A DNA stretch of 64,000 bases from Cristatella mucedo (GCA_009760855.2 WPIO01000001.1:4544001-4608000); one strand, 5' to 3'; shown: positions 38,891 through 50,363, numbered from the stretch's first letter. The notes: generated by a model from the sequence alone, not told the origin. Numbers and translations are program-made.

Positions 38891-38899
38891 TAAATGATT

Positions 38900-39060
38900 G
38901 GACAGCATCTTTTTATAGCGACAGAAGAGCGTCTATCACTATCTCCACCGCTTGCCACGGCAATACAGGATCACCCACTGCTGCATTCGAGCCGCCGACC
39001 GTGGGACCGAGGTCGTGTAAACTAACCAGCTAACCTAGTGCGCTATCACGGCTCTTTGAA
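38900..39060 (-). mobile_element. tRNA-derived SINE, antisense (tandem copy 1)
   Basis: The reverse complement starts AGAGCCGTGATAGCGCACTA. It then has a B-box-like GGCGGCTCGAATGCAGC, the body GTGATCCTGTATTGCCGTGG and CGCTCTTCTGTCGCTATAAA. It is the same family as 55066 and 63745. Confidence 0.7.
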
Positions 39061-39247
39061 ATTTAGTGAGAGAAAAAAGTTCATGGATCTTTTAGCATAA
39101 TTTTCCTAGTTCGGAAAGACTATTGGACCTAATCCCTTAACTATACTTTGCAGCTCATATATATGTTGTGCGTGTGTGAATGTGTGAGTGTGTACAAATG
39201 TATTTGATCAATTGACACAGTATTCATATTTCACCTTTGTTGCATAG

Positions 39248-39380
39248 CTATCAATGGAATCTCTGTGACAGTCCAGCTATCACTGATCCAGTCGGTACCA
39301 TTCAGCATACTTTTCTTGTGCAAGGGCCGTGCACAATTTCAGTGACAGCTAGCAACCAAGCAGGACCAGTCAGCACCCAG
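39248..39380 (+). CDS. Module III exon A (tandem copy 1)
   Basis: One base plus 44 codons, with acceptor TTGCATAG and donor GTAAGC. It encodes YQWNLCDSPAITDPVGTIQH, then TFLVQGPCTISVTASNQAGP. This has the PKD pattern Y-x-W ... H-T-F ... V-T-A-S-N. The FGDG turn is replaced by LCDSP and two cysteines are present. It is identical in copies 2 and 3. Confidence 0.9.
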
Positions 39381-39466
39381 GTAAGCTGCTTACTTGCGGA
39401 TCTGTGTCCAAAGTCTGCGTCTAGCTGCCTGTGCAGCACTATAAATCGATTACATTTCTGTTGCAG

Positions 39467-39644
39467 TGCACAGTGAACGTACAGGAGCTGATCAGCGGTC
39501 TTGTAGTTAACCCAGCTACAGGCCCCTCGGTATTTGGTATCAACACCGTTGTAACGGCTACCTTGGCCCAAGGAAGTGAAATCACATGGCAAGTTGACAT
39601 GGGCGATGGTATTCCGCCACAGCCGAGTGAGATTTATAGCACAG
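39467..39644 (+). CDS. Module III exon B (tandem copy 1)
   Basis: The exon is 59 codons plus one base, with acceptor TCTGTTGCAG and donor GTATTT. It opens CTVNVQELISGLVVNPATGP (end of one domain, start of the next) and carries the PKD turn ITWQVDMGDGIPP. It ends phase 1, matching exon C. Confidence 0.9.
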
Positions 39645-39740
39645 GTATTTCTAATTAGTAAAACGAGCTTGCAAAGCGAGCGATTGCATTTGGATACCTT
39701 GTAAACGTCATGGCAAAGCATGTTCGATTCTGCCTTGTAG

Positions 39741-40006
39741 ATCGGGCACTGACTGTCAGTCATCCCTACGCTAGCGTTGGTAACTACTCCGTTACAATCA
39801 CAGCCATTAACCTCATCACCAATGCGACGTCAAGTATCTTCGTGCAAGTGCAAGCACCCATAGTGGACCTCCAGATGCAGCTACCGACGGCTATAACCAG
39901 TTATAACGATAGCGTAATGCTAACATTCACGATGACTTCTGGAGCGCCGGCTTCATTCCAAGTTAACCTCGACGGCGTCGAAATTCAGTTTGGAGAAGTT
40001 GACCTG
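39741..40006 (+). CDS. Module III exon C (tandem copy 1)
   Basis: A 266-nt exon (phase 1 in, 0 out) with acceptor CCTTGTAG and donor GTCAGA. The donor is not an ideal GTAAGT, but the position matches exon C in other modules, which end IDW, MSW or VDL. It encodes VSHPYASVGNYSVTITAINL, then APIVDLQMQLP and ASFQVNLDGVEIQFGEVDL. Confidence 0.87.
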
Positions 40007-40204
40007 GTCAGAACGCTGAGCTTTGATACTCTTCGCCGTCCTTATATACGTTAGAGTGAACGAGAGAGGGACTTTGACTCTGCAGCTTAGTACTGACGGC
40101 GAGCAATTGGCCTTAAATGTGCATTCACTTTCATATCATTCGAGGAAGCTTGTTTTACCATTTGAGGCTGGGCTTGAAATTTGACTACGAGATAGCTTAC
40201 GTTA

Positions 40205-40242
40205 ATTTTGTCGGGCCGAACCGTTGACCCGACAAATTTTGT
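40205..40242. repeat. Inverted repeat (copies at 47028 and 53837)
   Basis: AATTTTGTCGGG and CCCGACAAATTTTG form a stem around a 12-base loop in the intron between exons C and D. Present in all three tandem copies. Function unknown; may be a transposon end. Confidence 0.6.
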
Positions 40243-40400
40243 GTTGTAACGGCCCTTGGTCTTAGCCCGGGGATAAAGTACTCACTGTTCTCGAATCGGC
40301 TGTGGTGCGAGTCCTGTGCCAGTTAATTCTTTACTGCCTGGTGTGAAAGCAGAGTAACAGCTTTTAAGGCTTCTAAGCGGCTAGTTAAAACAGCCTATTG
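40240..40400 (+). mobile_element. SINE-like tRNA-derived sequence (tandem copy 1)
   Basis: GGTCTTAGCCCGGGGATAAA and GGTGCGAGTCCTGTGCC resemble A and B boxes. The body TTCTTTACTGCCTGGTGTGA ... AGCTTTTAAGGCTTCT is loosely like the SINE family. Repeated at 47063 and 53872 with the duplication. Confidence 0.45.
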
Positions 40401-40571
40401 AATAAGCCGACCTTCACTTTTGCTTTTACTTTTTTTGCTCTACTAAGTGCCAGTCTCTCGTACCACGAATAATTTCGGTCATGGCATGTGTTGTAGAACT
40501 TAGCCAAACATTGCATGGCAGGCATATGAATCAGTCCTTTTTCACTACGAATATGCCCCTCCCTGTTGCAG

Positions 40572-40709
40572 ACCACTTCACTTCACCAGATCGTCATTGA
40601 GCCTGCAGACTACAAGCTGAGTGGTATTCACGTAGTATTGCTCACCGTTTTCAATCAGCTGGGATCCATGACGGTCAGCGGCTCGTTTGAAGTGGTTGAG
40701 AATGTTACC
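40572..40709 (+). CDS. Module III exon D (tandem copy 1)
   Basis: The exon is 46 codons, phase 0 on both sides, with acceptor CCTGTTGCAG and donor GTGAGT. It encodes TTSLHQIVIEPADYKLSGIH, then VVLLTVFNQLGSMTVSGSFE, and ends VENVT. It joins in frame to VIGGLAIDLC at 42155. Confidence 0.9.
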
Positions 40710-41504
40710 GTGAGTGCAGCCTCAGTGCTTGATTCATTTTAGCCGGCAGGTGCGATTATTGGATCGCCTGCTATTCCACACTTGCAATGCCGAGCGATTC
40801 ACTTTTCGGGGTTTCCAATATTCTTTGCAATTTGCACGTCGCTTTGGCAATAACCTCCATGAGCTGCACACCAGGATCGATTACTCAAACGTAAAGCTGT
40901 GTTAGAGTATTAATTTGCTAAGCGAATTAAAATTTTGTCGTTAGCACCTTACCTTCAGCGGCATATTAAGCATTGCAGTTCGTCGGCCAGACATGACTTC
41001 ACTTTTGATTTCACTTTCTGAGAATTTTCTTTTACTGGTCCTTTATCTTTTAACTGGAAAAACCTTGATTGTATACCTTAGGAATATGGCTCAAGTATAA
41101 ATTTGCAAAGTAAATTCGACGTAGACAATAATCATCGATGTTAGCTTATTCGAAAGGTTTGGAAAAAAAATGTAATCTTAAGTGTTACTTTTTTATTCTG
41201 ACACTGTATAATTAAGTTTCAATTATATGAGCTTAATTGCAACGACGTAAATTATCTTGAATTTTAAGGTCTATTTGACTTTATTTCAGGACCTCAGAAA
41301 TTTCTACTTCTTAAACTTGTCCCAGCACAGATGTGACTAAAGGCGATGCATGGACCGAAATACACGGCTCTGACAATCCTGGGCTTTTTTCAAGGCATCG
41401 AGATATTATGTTTGAAAATGTTGATAACTTTAAAATATGTCAGTGGATTTCGAAATTCCTATATTCTCTATGACGAGACTATCTTCTTAAAACTATCCTA
41501 TACA

Positions 41505-41725
41505 TGGTTATAATAATAATCATAATATATCTTTATGTAGCCCCCTCCGAGAACTTAGTCTCTTTCTAATGACTTTACTTTGCTGCAAAGAAAGCATGCT
41601 CGGATGGTTAGTAGTAGCATTATCAATAAACAACAAGAATAAAAAGTTTGGGGTGTCATTCACTGGGTCAGCATTCAATTATGGTTAGTGGCAGCATGCA
41701 CAGTGTAAGCACGCAAAATTACTTA
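41505..41725 (-). mobile_element. LINE family 1 3' tail, antisense (copy 1)
   Basis: CCCCTCCGAGAACTTAGTCT tail. Orthologous to 31960-32215 and 48330-48545. Confidence 0.7.
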
Positions 41726-42154
41726 GACTGTTAACACCTATGCCTGTTCATCTTGGGTACTTTTATGAACGAGTGCTCGAGCATTGCTGCTTCTATGCAG
41801 CGCCGGTAGACCACATACACAATACACTAGGCTGAAAGAGCATCTAAACCCAAGGACTAGGAGTGCCTCTTATTTAGCATAAATCTGTGAACCATAATTA
41901 AGCACCCCTGACAAGAGATTATATTAATAACCTTCATATGCTATTATAATTCAATAATCACAATAAGTTATCGTCTTGATAGAGCCTCGTGGACGTGTAA
42001 ACATGCAGTATAATGAGGATAATTCTTTGATTAGGCACGCAATAGGCAACTAATTGGAACAGCATCGTCATACTTGTATCTGTGCAATGAACCGGGCCTA
42101 TTTTGGAAGTTTGCGATTAACTGAGATATTTCTAATTCCTCCTTTATTTTTAAG

Positions 42155-42255
42155 GTAATCGGTGGTCTGGCAATTGACTTATGTGCCCAGCCTGCCATAG
42201 TAATCAACACTGTCGTCCCTCTCAGTGCTTCCGTGACCACCGGTTCAAGAGTCAG
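42155..42255 (+). CDS. Module IV exon E
   Basis: The exon is 33 codons plus two bases, with acceptor TTTTTAAG and donor GTGAGT. It encodes VIGGLAIDLCAQPAIVINTV, then VPLSASVTTGSRV. It is identical to 48974-49074 and diverged from 32636-32733. It is physically in tandem copy 1 but joins exon A of copy 2. Confidence 0.85.
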
Positions 42256-42599
42256 GTGAGTGGGTTGGGTTCTCATGGGATCTTTTGCTGCACTGCTTCA
42301 CTTTAGCTTCTACTAACATCAATTTATGCATGCCTTTAAAATTAGTGGTAGCTGCAATGTTTTCTGTGGCATCATCAAACTCACAAACACTAAAGTTGTA
42401 AGATCTTATGCTATTTAGTCCAATCGCCGATAATTTACTGCATGCGTATTTGTGTATTTCCCATAGCCAAATGTGGTGGTACTGTGAGAGTTACCTCAAC
42501 TAATTTATCCCGGAATCATTATTCACTCTTTCGCTCGCACAGTGATCTCACCGTGCCAACCGTAGATATTGGCTGCTTTCCATTGCTAGGTGGAATGTA

Positions 42600-43548
42600 T
42601 CTCCTTCTGTATCTGTACTACTAAGTCACAAAGATTAAATGGGCGTAATGCCAAAAAAATGTCTAATGCTCCCTCAAAGCCTAGACGGCGGTACGCCTAT
42701 GGTAGGTAGTCAACCGACTTTATCTCACGTAACCAAGAAAAAATGAGAAGACTAGCTGAGTCAGGAGGGTAGAATGAGAAGTGAGTAGCGTTGACGTGGC
42801 ACCTCACGACAGCTAGAATGGACGTACCATGTTATTCATTTTGTTTGTTTTTTCAAGCATGATTTTACTTACTATTCTGTTGCGTATCACTTTGCAGCAA
42901 ATGTAAAGCGCCTAGAAAGAGATTAAGTTCTCTGAGGGCGCTTTATCAAGTGCAATATTATTATTATTATTACCACTGGCGGCAGCAGGAGAACAGATGT
43001 CGGTGTCTAACAATTGTGGCAGTGAGTTCCAAAGACTAGGACCTGCAGAACAAAACCTTCAGTTGCCAAAGGTCTTTAATTGAATCAAGTGAACGGCTAA
43101 TTCATTGTCTACAGATGATCTGAGAACAAACAAATTTCTTTCGGTAAATGCAACATGTATCGGAACCTCCGGGATTTGCAGACTAGCCTTGCAATCATTT
43201 TCATTATGAGCTTCAGAGGCCTAATGGCGTTCTTTGCAGCCCAGCATAAACGGAATTGTTAGTAATAAGGCCTAGACAGAACAAGGGAAGAGATAGATGA
43301 ATTTCTAGCAGGTTGCAATGTTAGGTAGTCTCTAATCTTAGGCAGCGATTGACAAGACGGCTAGCTGTTAGGGCAGTCTTTTTGAGGAACTTATCCAAAT
43401 TTAAGCTGGAATATAAAGTGTACAACTAAATTTCAGGCGATATGTGAATGTCGAAACCTACTGTTATCAATTAGAATCAATGTGTCTTCTAGTCCAGCAG
43501 CACACCTGGTTTGTCCAATTAGTTGGAGTTTGTATTTGTATGCTAATT
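42600..43548 (-). mobile_element. LINE family 2 remnant, antisense, with nested family 1 tail (copy 1)
   Basis: Matches 13320-14110 in text (TTATCTCACGTAACCAAGAA, AATTGTGGCAGTGAGTTCC, TTCAGTTGCCAAAGGTC). It is interrupted at 42843-42970 by a sense family 1 3' end (AAAGCGCCTAGAAAGAGATT ... TTATTATTATTA). Confidence 0.68.
42843..42970 (+). mobile_element. LINE family 1 3' end, sense (copy 1)
   Basis: TTTGCAGCAAATGTAAAGCG, then CTGAGGGCGCTTTATCAAG and (ATT)n. Nested inside LINE family 2. Confidence 0.72.
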
Positions 43549-45722
43549 TTCTTTATAGTCGTTAAATCTAGACCTTTTCTTAGTGAAACACGTTGCTCCG
43601 AATTCGAGCCATCCTTCCTCGTTCTTTGTACGACCGTCCTAATGAGCAAGCTTTAACCATATCTTCCAGCAAAGCCTTTAATATCTGCCTTGAATGGCAC
43701 AGACACGCTTGTTCGGAGAGACCTATTGGTAAAAGCAGTCGACACTTGATTGCCAAGTGCTTATGTGGTCGTATCCCTCTTGGGCGATAATGTTCTGTGT
43801 TGTCAGTTCCTTGGCGGATGGCATGCCACATTAGGATTTTTACTAGGTCCTTGTTTTTTTAAGTCTACCCTGCATGTCTGTACCCAACTTAACTTCATGA
43901 AAAGCAAAATGATCGTGTGGTCTTGCATGAGTACACTAATATGCATCTTCAGGTTCATTTTTATTCGAGGCAAGTGCTCACGCGCTATGCTTCAGTTTCC
44001 ATCATTAAATTTTTATATACGACAGCAATTGCTCGTCTTATTCGTACAATGACATGAAAATGTAGAGGGACGCCAGGGATTTCAGGAGTTTATGTCAGGC
44101 AAAACTATAGATAGATAAGTAGCACACCACTACTCTTCAGAGGCTTTTCAAAGATAGCCCATCGTATCCTTGAGCATCCATGTAACCACAAATACAATAA
44201 GTTTGGCCTTTATGTCCCTAAACAAGCTAGCACAAAATAAGCAGCCGGTCTGGCGAAGCTGCAATGTACAGACTGAGCTGAACAAAGATCTGTCGAAGCC
44301 ATGGCAGAGGCGGCTGAAACCGAATGGCTGGGTCTACGTACTTGTATGCATATCACATGTGTTTAAGCATTGCATTCACTGGCCTAAGTCGAGGCTGGAG
44401 CAAACAACTTAGTACAGTATGCATGAGAACGTTAAGTGCTACCATCGTCGATAACAAAATGGTATGAGCGGTGGGCGGTACACTTAAACTATAGTGCAGC
44501 TTAACGATCTCATTGCTATACTACCCCTTGATGTCGCTATATATTTAAGGTTCAGGAAGACAAATTGATTTATTATCAACACTAAACTGAAGTTAATGAA
44601 GCTTACATAATTATGGTTAAATGCCATAGAAATACAGGCTTAGTTGATTAGGTTCCTCAGAATTAATCCTATTTGTTCAAATTATAAGTCAATCTACCTT
44701 CAATGGGTCATGGAAATCGAAATATCTTGAAATGCCATTATCTGCATAAAGAGCACGTACTGAAGGAGCGAAGGGGATAATCATAATTCACTTTTAATTA
44801 GGCTACCAACGGTCCAAAGACCAGATCCGATCTAATAAGATGTGGCACTTTTTAAGTCTTTAAAGTACGATTTTACCTTAGCTCTCCCTGAATCAGGTAT
44901 ACAACTTAATTATCTACAATTAATATTCAGAAACTTAGCAGCTGTGACTTGCAGCCCTTTTCATTAAGAGACTTTTATTTAGTGGCGAGCCTGGTATTAT
45001 ATGGTAATCGCAACGCCTGAAGACTCGTGGCATGATAAAGTGTGGCACCTATTACTGAATGAGCGAGATACTAATTTAAGCAGAGATGGAAACATAAATT
45101 ATGTTGCTATTTAATGTTTCGTATGTGTCATCATTTCTCGGCAAATATGTTTTGATACCGTTGGGGCTTTTCAGATGTCGATTTGCCTTAGCATGTGCAT
45201 ATTTAGACAAGTATTACAAGAATGTAGACAAAGGTAAAGCCAGCATCAAGGCCGGTGCTCCCACTAGGCGAAGCAGGCCTTGGCTTAGGGCGGTGGTCTA
45301 AGGAGAAACTGGAAAAACAACTCAACAGTAAAAGCTGAACATCTTCTGATAATGTGTTCATAGCTTACATCTAACCGTGTAGGTTTGCTTTCCTCGAGCG
45401 CTGCTAGAAAATCCACAGTGATGTGAGAGAGTCATTTCCGACAACTTGCAAATTGGCTTTCACAGATGATTGGTGGGTAGGCGAATGTTAAGTGGGAAGG
45501 AGGCGCCAGAAATCTGATCTCGGCTTGGGCACAAAAATGACTGGCACCGGCCTTTCCGTGCATCTTTGCAGCAAATGAGCACGATTAATTAGGCTCTAGT
45601 CTTTGATAAGATATCAACCCGCCTAACAGCCGCAGAAATAGCAAATGATACTTATCAGCTGTTCCCACGTTAATAATGCACGAGGAACGTTTTCGTAAAT
45701 AAAGTGCGTTTACTAAATGATT

Positions 45723-45883
45723 GGACAGCATCTTTTTATAGCGACAGAAGAGCGCCTATCACTATCTCCACCGCTTGCCACGGCAATACAGGATCACCCA
45801 CTGCTGCATTCGAGCCGCCGACCGTGGGACCGAGGTCGTGTAAACTAACCAGCTAACCTAGTGCGCTATCACGGCTCTTTGAA
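45723..45883 (-). mobile_element. tRNA-derived SINE, antisense (tandem copy 2)
   Basis: Duplicate of 38900-39060. Confidence 0.7.
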
Positions 45884-46070
45884 ATTTAGTGAGAGAAAAA
45901 AGTTCATGGATCTTTTAGCATAATTTTCCTAGTTCGGAAAGACTATTGGACCTAATCCCTCAACTATACTTTGCAGCTCATATATATGTTGTGCGTGTGT
46001 GAATGTGTGAGTGTGTACGAATGTATTTGATCAATTGACACAGTATTCATATTTCACCTTTGTTGCATAG

Positions 46071-46203
46071 CTATCAATGGAATCTCTGTGACAGTCCAGC
46101 TATCACTGATCCAGTCGGTACCATTCAGCATACTTTTCTTGTGCAAGGGCCGTGCACAATTTCAGTGACAGCTAGCAACCAAGCAGGACCAGTCAGCACC
46201 CAG
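46071..46203 (+). CDS. Module IV exon A (tandem copy 2)
   Basis: Copy of 39248-39380 displaced by 6,823 bp, with the same sequence, splice sites and phase. It encodes YQWNLCDSPAITDPVG and continues to the VTASNQAGPVSTQ end. Confidence 0.88.
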
Positions 46204-46289
46204 GTAAGCTGCTTACTTGCGGATCTGTGTCCAAAGTCTGCGTCTAGCTGCCTGTGCAGCACTATAAATCGATTACATTTCTGTTGCAG

Positions 46290-46467
46290 TGCACAGTGAA
46301 CGTACAGGAGCTGATCAGCGGTCTTGTAGTTAACCCAGCTACAGGCCCCTCGGTATTTGGTATCAACACCGTTGTAACGGCTACCTTGGCCCAAGGAAGT
46401 GAAATCACATGGCAAGTTGACATGGGCGATGGTATTCCGCCACAGCCGAGTGAGATTTATAGCACAG
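46290..46467 (+). CDS. Module IV exon B (tandem copy 2)
   Basis: Copy of 39467-39644 at +6,823. It has the same VNVQELISGL start, WQVDMGDG turn and GTATTT donor. I saw no coding difference. Confidence 0.88.
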
Positions 46468-46563
46468 GTATTTCTAATTAGTAAAACGAGCTTGCAAAGC
46501 GAGCGATTGCATTTGGATACCTTGTAAACGTCATGGCAAAGCATGTTCGATTCTGCCTTGTAG

Positions 46564-46829
46564 ATCGGGCACTGACTGTCAGTCATCCCTACGCTAGCGT
46601 TGGTAACTACTCCGTTACAATCACAGCCATTAACCTCATCACCAATGCGACGTCAAGTATCTTCGTGCAAGTGCAAGCACCCATAGTGGACCTCCAGATG
46701 CAGCTACCGACGGCTATAACCAGTTATAACGATAGCGTAATGCTAACATTCACGATGACTTCTGGAGCGCCGGCTTCATTCCAAGTTAACCTCGACGGCG
46801 TCGAAATTCAGTTTGGAGAAGTTGACCTG
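46564..46829 (+). CDS. Module IV exon C (tandem copy 2)
   Basis: Copy of 39741-40006 at +6,823. The translation is identical, with the same CCTTGTAG acceptor and GTCAGA donor. Confidence 0.86.
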
Positions 46830-47394
46830 GTCAGAACGCTGAGCTTTGATACTCTTCGCCGTCCTTATATACGTTAGAGTGAACGAGAGAGGGACTTTGA
46901 CTCTGCAGCTTAGTACTGACGGCGAGCAATTGGCCTTAAATGTGCATTCACTTTCATATCATTCGAGGAAGCTTGTTTTACCATTTGAGGCTGGGCTTGA
47001 AATTTGACTACGAGATAGCTTACGTTAATTTTGTCGGGCCGAACCGTTGACCCGACAAATTTTGTGTTGTAACGGCCCTTGGTCTTAGCCCGGGGATAAA
47101 GTACTCACTGTTCTCGAATCGGCTGTGGTGCGAGTCCTGTGCCAGTTAATTCTTTACTGCCTGGTGTGAAAGCAGAGTAACAGCTTTTAAGGCTTCTAAG
47201 CGGCTAGTTAAAAAAGCCTATTGAATAAGCCGACCTTCACTTTTGCTTTTACTTTTTTTGCTCTACTAAGTGCCAGTCTCTCGTACCACGAATAATTTCG
47301 GTCATGGCATGTGTTGTGGAACTTAGCCAAACATTGCATGGCAGGCATATGAATCAGTCCTTTTTCACTACGAATATGCCCCTCCCTGTTGCAG

Positions 47395-47532
47395 ACCACT
47401 TCACTTCACCAGATCGTCATTGAGCCTGCAGACTACAAGCTGAGTGGTATTCACGTAGTATTGCTCGCCGTTTTCAATCAGCTGGGATCCATGACGGTCA
47501 GCGGCTCGTTTGAAGTGGTTGAGAATGTTACC
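47395..47532 (+). CDS. Module IV exon D (tandem copy 2), T25A variant
   Basis: Copy of 40572-40709 at +6,823. One coding difference is visible: A to G at 47467 turns VVLLTVF into VVLLAVF (residue 25 of the exon). Copies 1 and 3 keep threonine. This base also serves as a copy-specific marker. Confidence 0.88.
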
Positions 47533-48329
47533 GTGAGTGCAGCCTCAGTGCTTGATTCATTTTAGCCGGCAGGTGCGATTATTGGATCGCCTGCTATTCC
47601 ACACTTGCAATGCCGAGCGATTCACTTTTCGGGGTTTCCAGTATTCTTTGCAATTTGCACGTCGCTTTGGCAATAACCTCCATGAGCTGCACACCAGGAT
47701 CGATTACTCAAACGTAAAGCTGTGTTAGAGTATTAATTTGCTAAGCAAATTAAAATTTTGTCGTTAGCACCTTACCTTCAGCGGCATATTAAGCATTGCA
47801 GTTCGTCGGCCAGACATGACTTCACTTTTGATTTCACTTTCTGAGAATTTTCTTTTGCTGGTCCTTTATGTTTAACTGGAAAAACCTTGATTGTATACCT
47901 TAGGAATATGTCTCAAGTATAAATTGGCAAAGTAAATTCGACGTAGACAATGATCATCGATGTTAGCTTATTCGAAAGGTTTGGAAAAAAATGTACTCTT
48001 AAGTGTTACTTTTTTATTCTGATACTGCATAATTAAGTTTCAATTATATGAGCTTAATTGCAACGACGTAAATTATCTTGAATTTTAAGGTCTATTTGAC
48101 TTTATTTCAGGACCTCAGAAATTTTTACTTCTTAAACTTGTTCCAATACAGAAGTGATTATATGCGATACACGGATTGAAATACACGGCTCTGACAATCC
48201 TGGGCCTTTTTCAAGGCATCGAGATGTTATGCTTGAAAATGTTGATACCTTCAAAATATATCAGTGGATATGCGAAATTCTTATGTTCCTAATGACGAGA
48301 TTATCTTCTTGAAAATTCTTTAACCATTT

Positions 48330-48545
48330 TAATAATAATCATACTGCATCTTTATGTAGCCCCCTTCGAGAACTTAGTCTCTTTCTAATGACTTTACTTT
48401 GCTGCAAAGAAAGCATGCTCGGATGGTTAGTAGTAGCATTATCAATAAACAACAAGAATAAAAAGTTTGGGGTGTCATTCACTGGGTCAGCATTCAATTA
48501 TGGTTAGTGGCAACATGCACAGTGTAAGCACGCAAAATTACTTAG
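48330..48545 (-). mobile_element. LINE family 1 3' tail, antisense (copy 2)
   Basis: The CCCCCTTCGAGAACTTAGTC tail at 48360 is orthologous to 41505-41725. Confidence 0.7.
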
Positions 48546-48973
48546 ACTGTTAACACCTATGCCTGTTCATCTTGGGTACTTCTATGAACGAGTGCTCGAG
48601 CATTGCTGCTTCTATGCAGCGCCGGTAGACCACATACACAATACACTAGGCTGAAAGAGCATCTAAACCCAAGGACTAGGAGTGCCTCTTATTTAGCATA
48701 AATCTGTGAACCATAATTAAGCACCCCTGACAAGAGATTATATTAATAACCTTCATATGCTATTATAATTCAATAATCACAATAAGTTATCGTCTTGATA
48801 GAGCCTCGTGGACGTGTAAACATGCAGTATAATGAGGATAATTCTTTGATTAGGCACGCAATAGGCAACTAATTGGAACAGCATCGTCATACTTGTATCT
48901 GTGCAATGAACCGGGCCTATTTTGGAAGTTTGCGATTAACTGAGATATTTCTAATTCCTCCTTTATTTTTAAG

Positions 48974-49074
48974 GTAATCGGTGGTCTGGCAATTGACTTA
49001 TGTGCCCAGCCTGCCATAGTAATCAACACTGTCGTCCCTCTCAGTGCTTCCGTGACCACCGGTTCAAGAGTCAG
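48974..49074 (+). CDS. Module V exon E
   Basis: Identical to 42155-42255, displaced by 6,819 bp. It has 33 codons plus two bases, acceptor TTTTTAAG and donor GTGAGT. It joins exon A of tandem copy 3 at 52880. Confidence 0.85.
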
Positions 49075-49414
49075 GTGAGTGGGTTGGGTTCTCATGGGAT
49101 CTTTTGCTGCACTGCTTCACTTTAGCTTCTACTAACATCAATTTATGCATGCCTTTAAAATTAGTGGTAGCTGCAATGTTTTCTGTGGCATCATCAAACT
49201 CACAAACACTAAAGTTGTAAGATCTTATGCTATTTAGTCCAATCGCCGATAATTTACTGCATGCGTATTTGTGTATTTCCCATAGCCAAATGTGGTGGTA
49301 CTGTGAGAGTTACCTCAACTAATTTATCCCGGAATCATTATTCACTCTTTCGCTCGCACAGTGATCTCACCGTGCCAACCGTAGATATTGGCTGCTTTCC
49401 ATTGCTAGGTGGAA

Positions 49415-50363
49415 TGTATCTCCTTCTGTATCTGTACTAAGTCACAAAGATTAAATGGGCGTAATGCCAAAAAAATGTCTAATGCTCCCTCAAAGCCTAG
49501 ACGGCGGTACGCCTATGGTAGGTAGTCAACCGACTTTATCTCACGTAACCAAGAAAAAATGAGAAGACTAGCTGAGTCAGGAGGGTAGAATGAGAAGTGA
49601 GTAGCGTTGACGTGGCACCTCACGACAGCTAGAATGGACGTACCATGTTATTCATTTTGTTTGTTTTTCAAGCATGATTTTACTTACTATTCTGTTGCGT
49701 ATCACTTTGCAGCAAATTTAAAGCGCCTAGAAAGAGATTAAGTTCTCTGAGGGCGCTTTATCAAGTGCAATATTATTATTATTATTACCACTGGCGGCAG
49801 CAGGAGAACAGATGTCGGTGTCTAACAATTGTGGCAGTGAGTTCCAAAGACTAGGACCTGCAGAACAAAACCTTCAGTTGCCAAAGGTCTTTAATTGAAT
49901 CAAGTGAACGGCTAATTCATTGTCTACAGATGATCTGAGAACAAACAAATTTCTTTCGGTAAATGCAACATGTATCGGAACCTCCGGGATTTGCAGACTA
50001 GCCTTGCAATCATTTTCATTATGAGCTTCAGAGGCCTAATGGCGTTCTTTGCAGCCCAGCATAAACGGAATTGTTAGTAATAAGGCCTAGACAGAACAAG
50101 GGAAGAGATAGATGAATTTCTAGCAGGTTGCAATGTTAGGTAGTCTCTAATCTTAGGCAGCGATTGACAAGACGGCTAGCTGTTAGGGCAGTCTTTTTGA
50201 GGAACTTATCCAAATTTAAGCTGGAATATAAAGTGTACAACTAAATTTCAGGCGATATGTGAATGTCGAAACCTACTGTTATCAATTAGAATCAATGTGT
50301 CTTCTAGTCCAGCAGCACACCTGGTTTGTCCAATTAGTTGGAGTTTGTATTTGTATGCTAATT
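49415..50363 (-). mobile_element. LINE family 2 remnant, antisense, with nested family 1 tail (copy 2)
   Basis: Duplicate of 42600-43548. The sense family 1 tail is at 49660-49788. Confidence 0.68.

Larger units (their letters stand above)
36735..43550 (+). repeat. Tandem segmental duplication, copy 1
   Basis: A unit of about 6.8 kb carrying exons A-D of module III and exon E of module IV. Sequence from about 36777 recurs at 43593 and 50408 with only scattered differences. Both ends lie in the E-to-A intron inside LINE-derived sequence. Confidence 0.93.

Noticed and set aside
39302-39763. 153-codon antisense frame, kept in three copies
   Set aside because: Lies opposite exons A-C of the PKD gene. 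Preserved only because the copies are near identical and the sense strand codes. No domain recognised.
45101-45301. 66-codon frame present in copies 2 and 3
   Set aside because: Copy 1 has TAG in place of the TTG codon (38337), and the frame lies in intron sequence.
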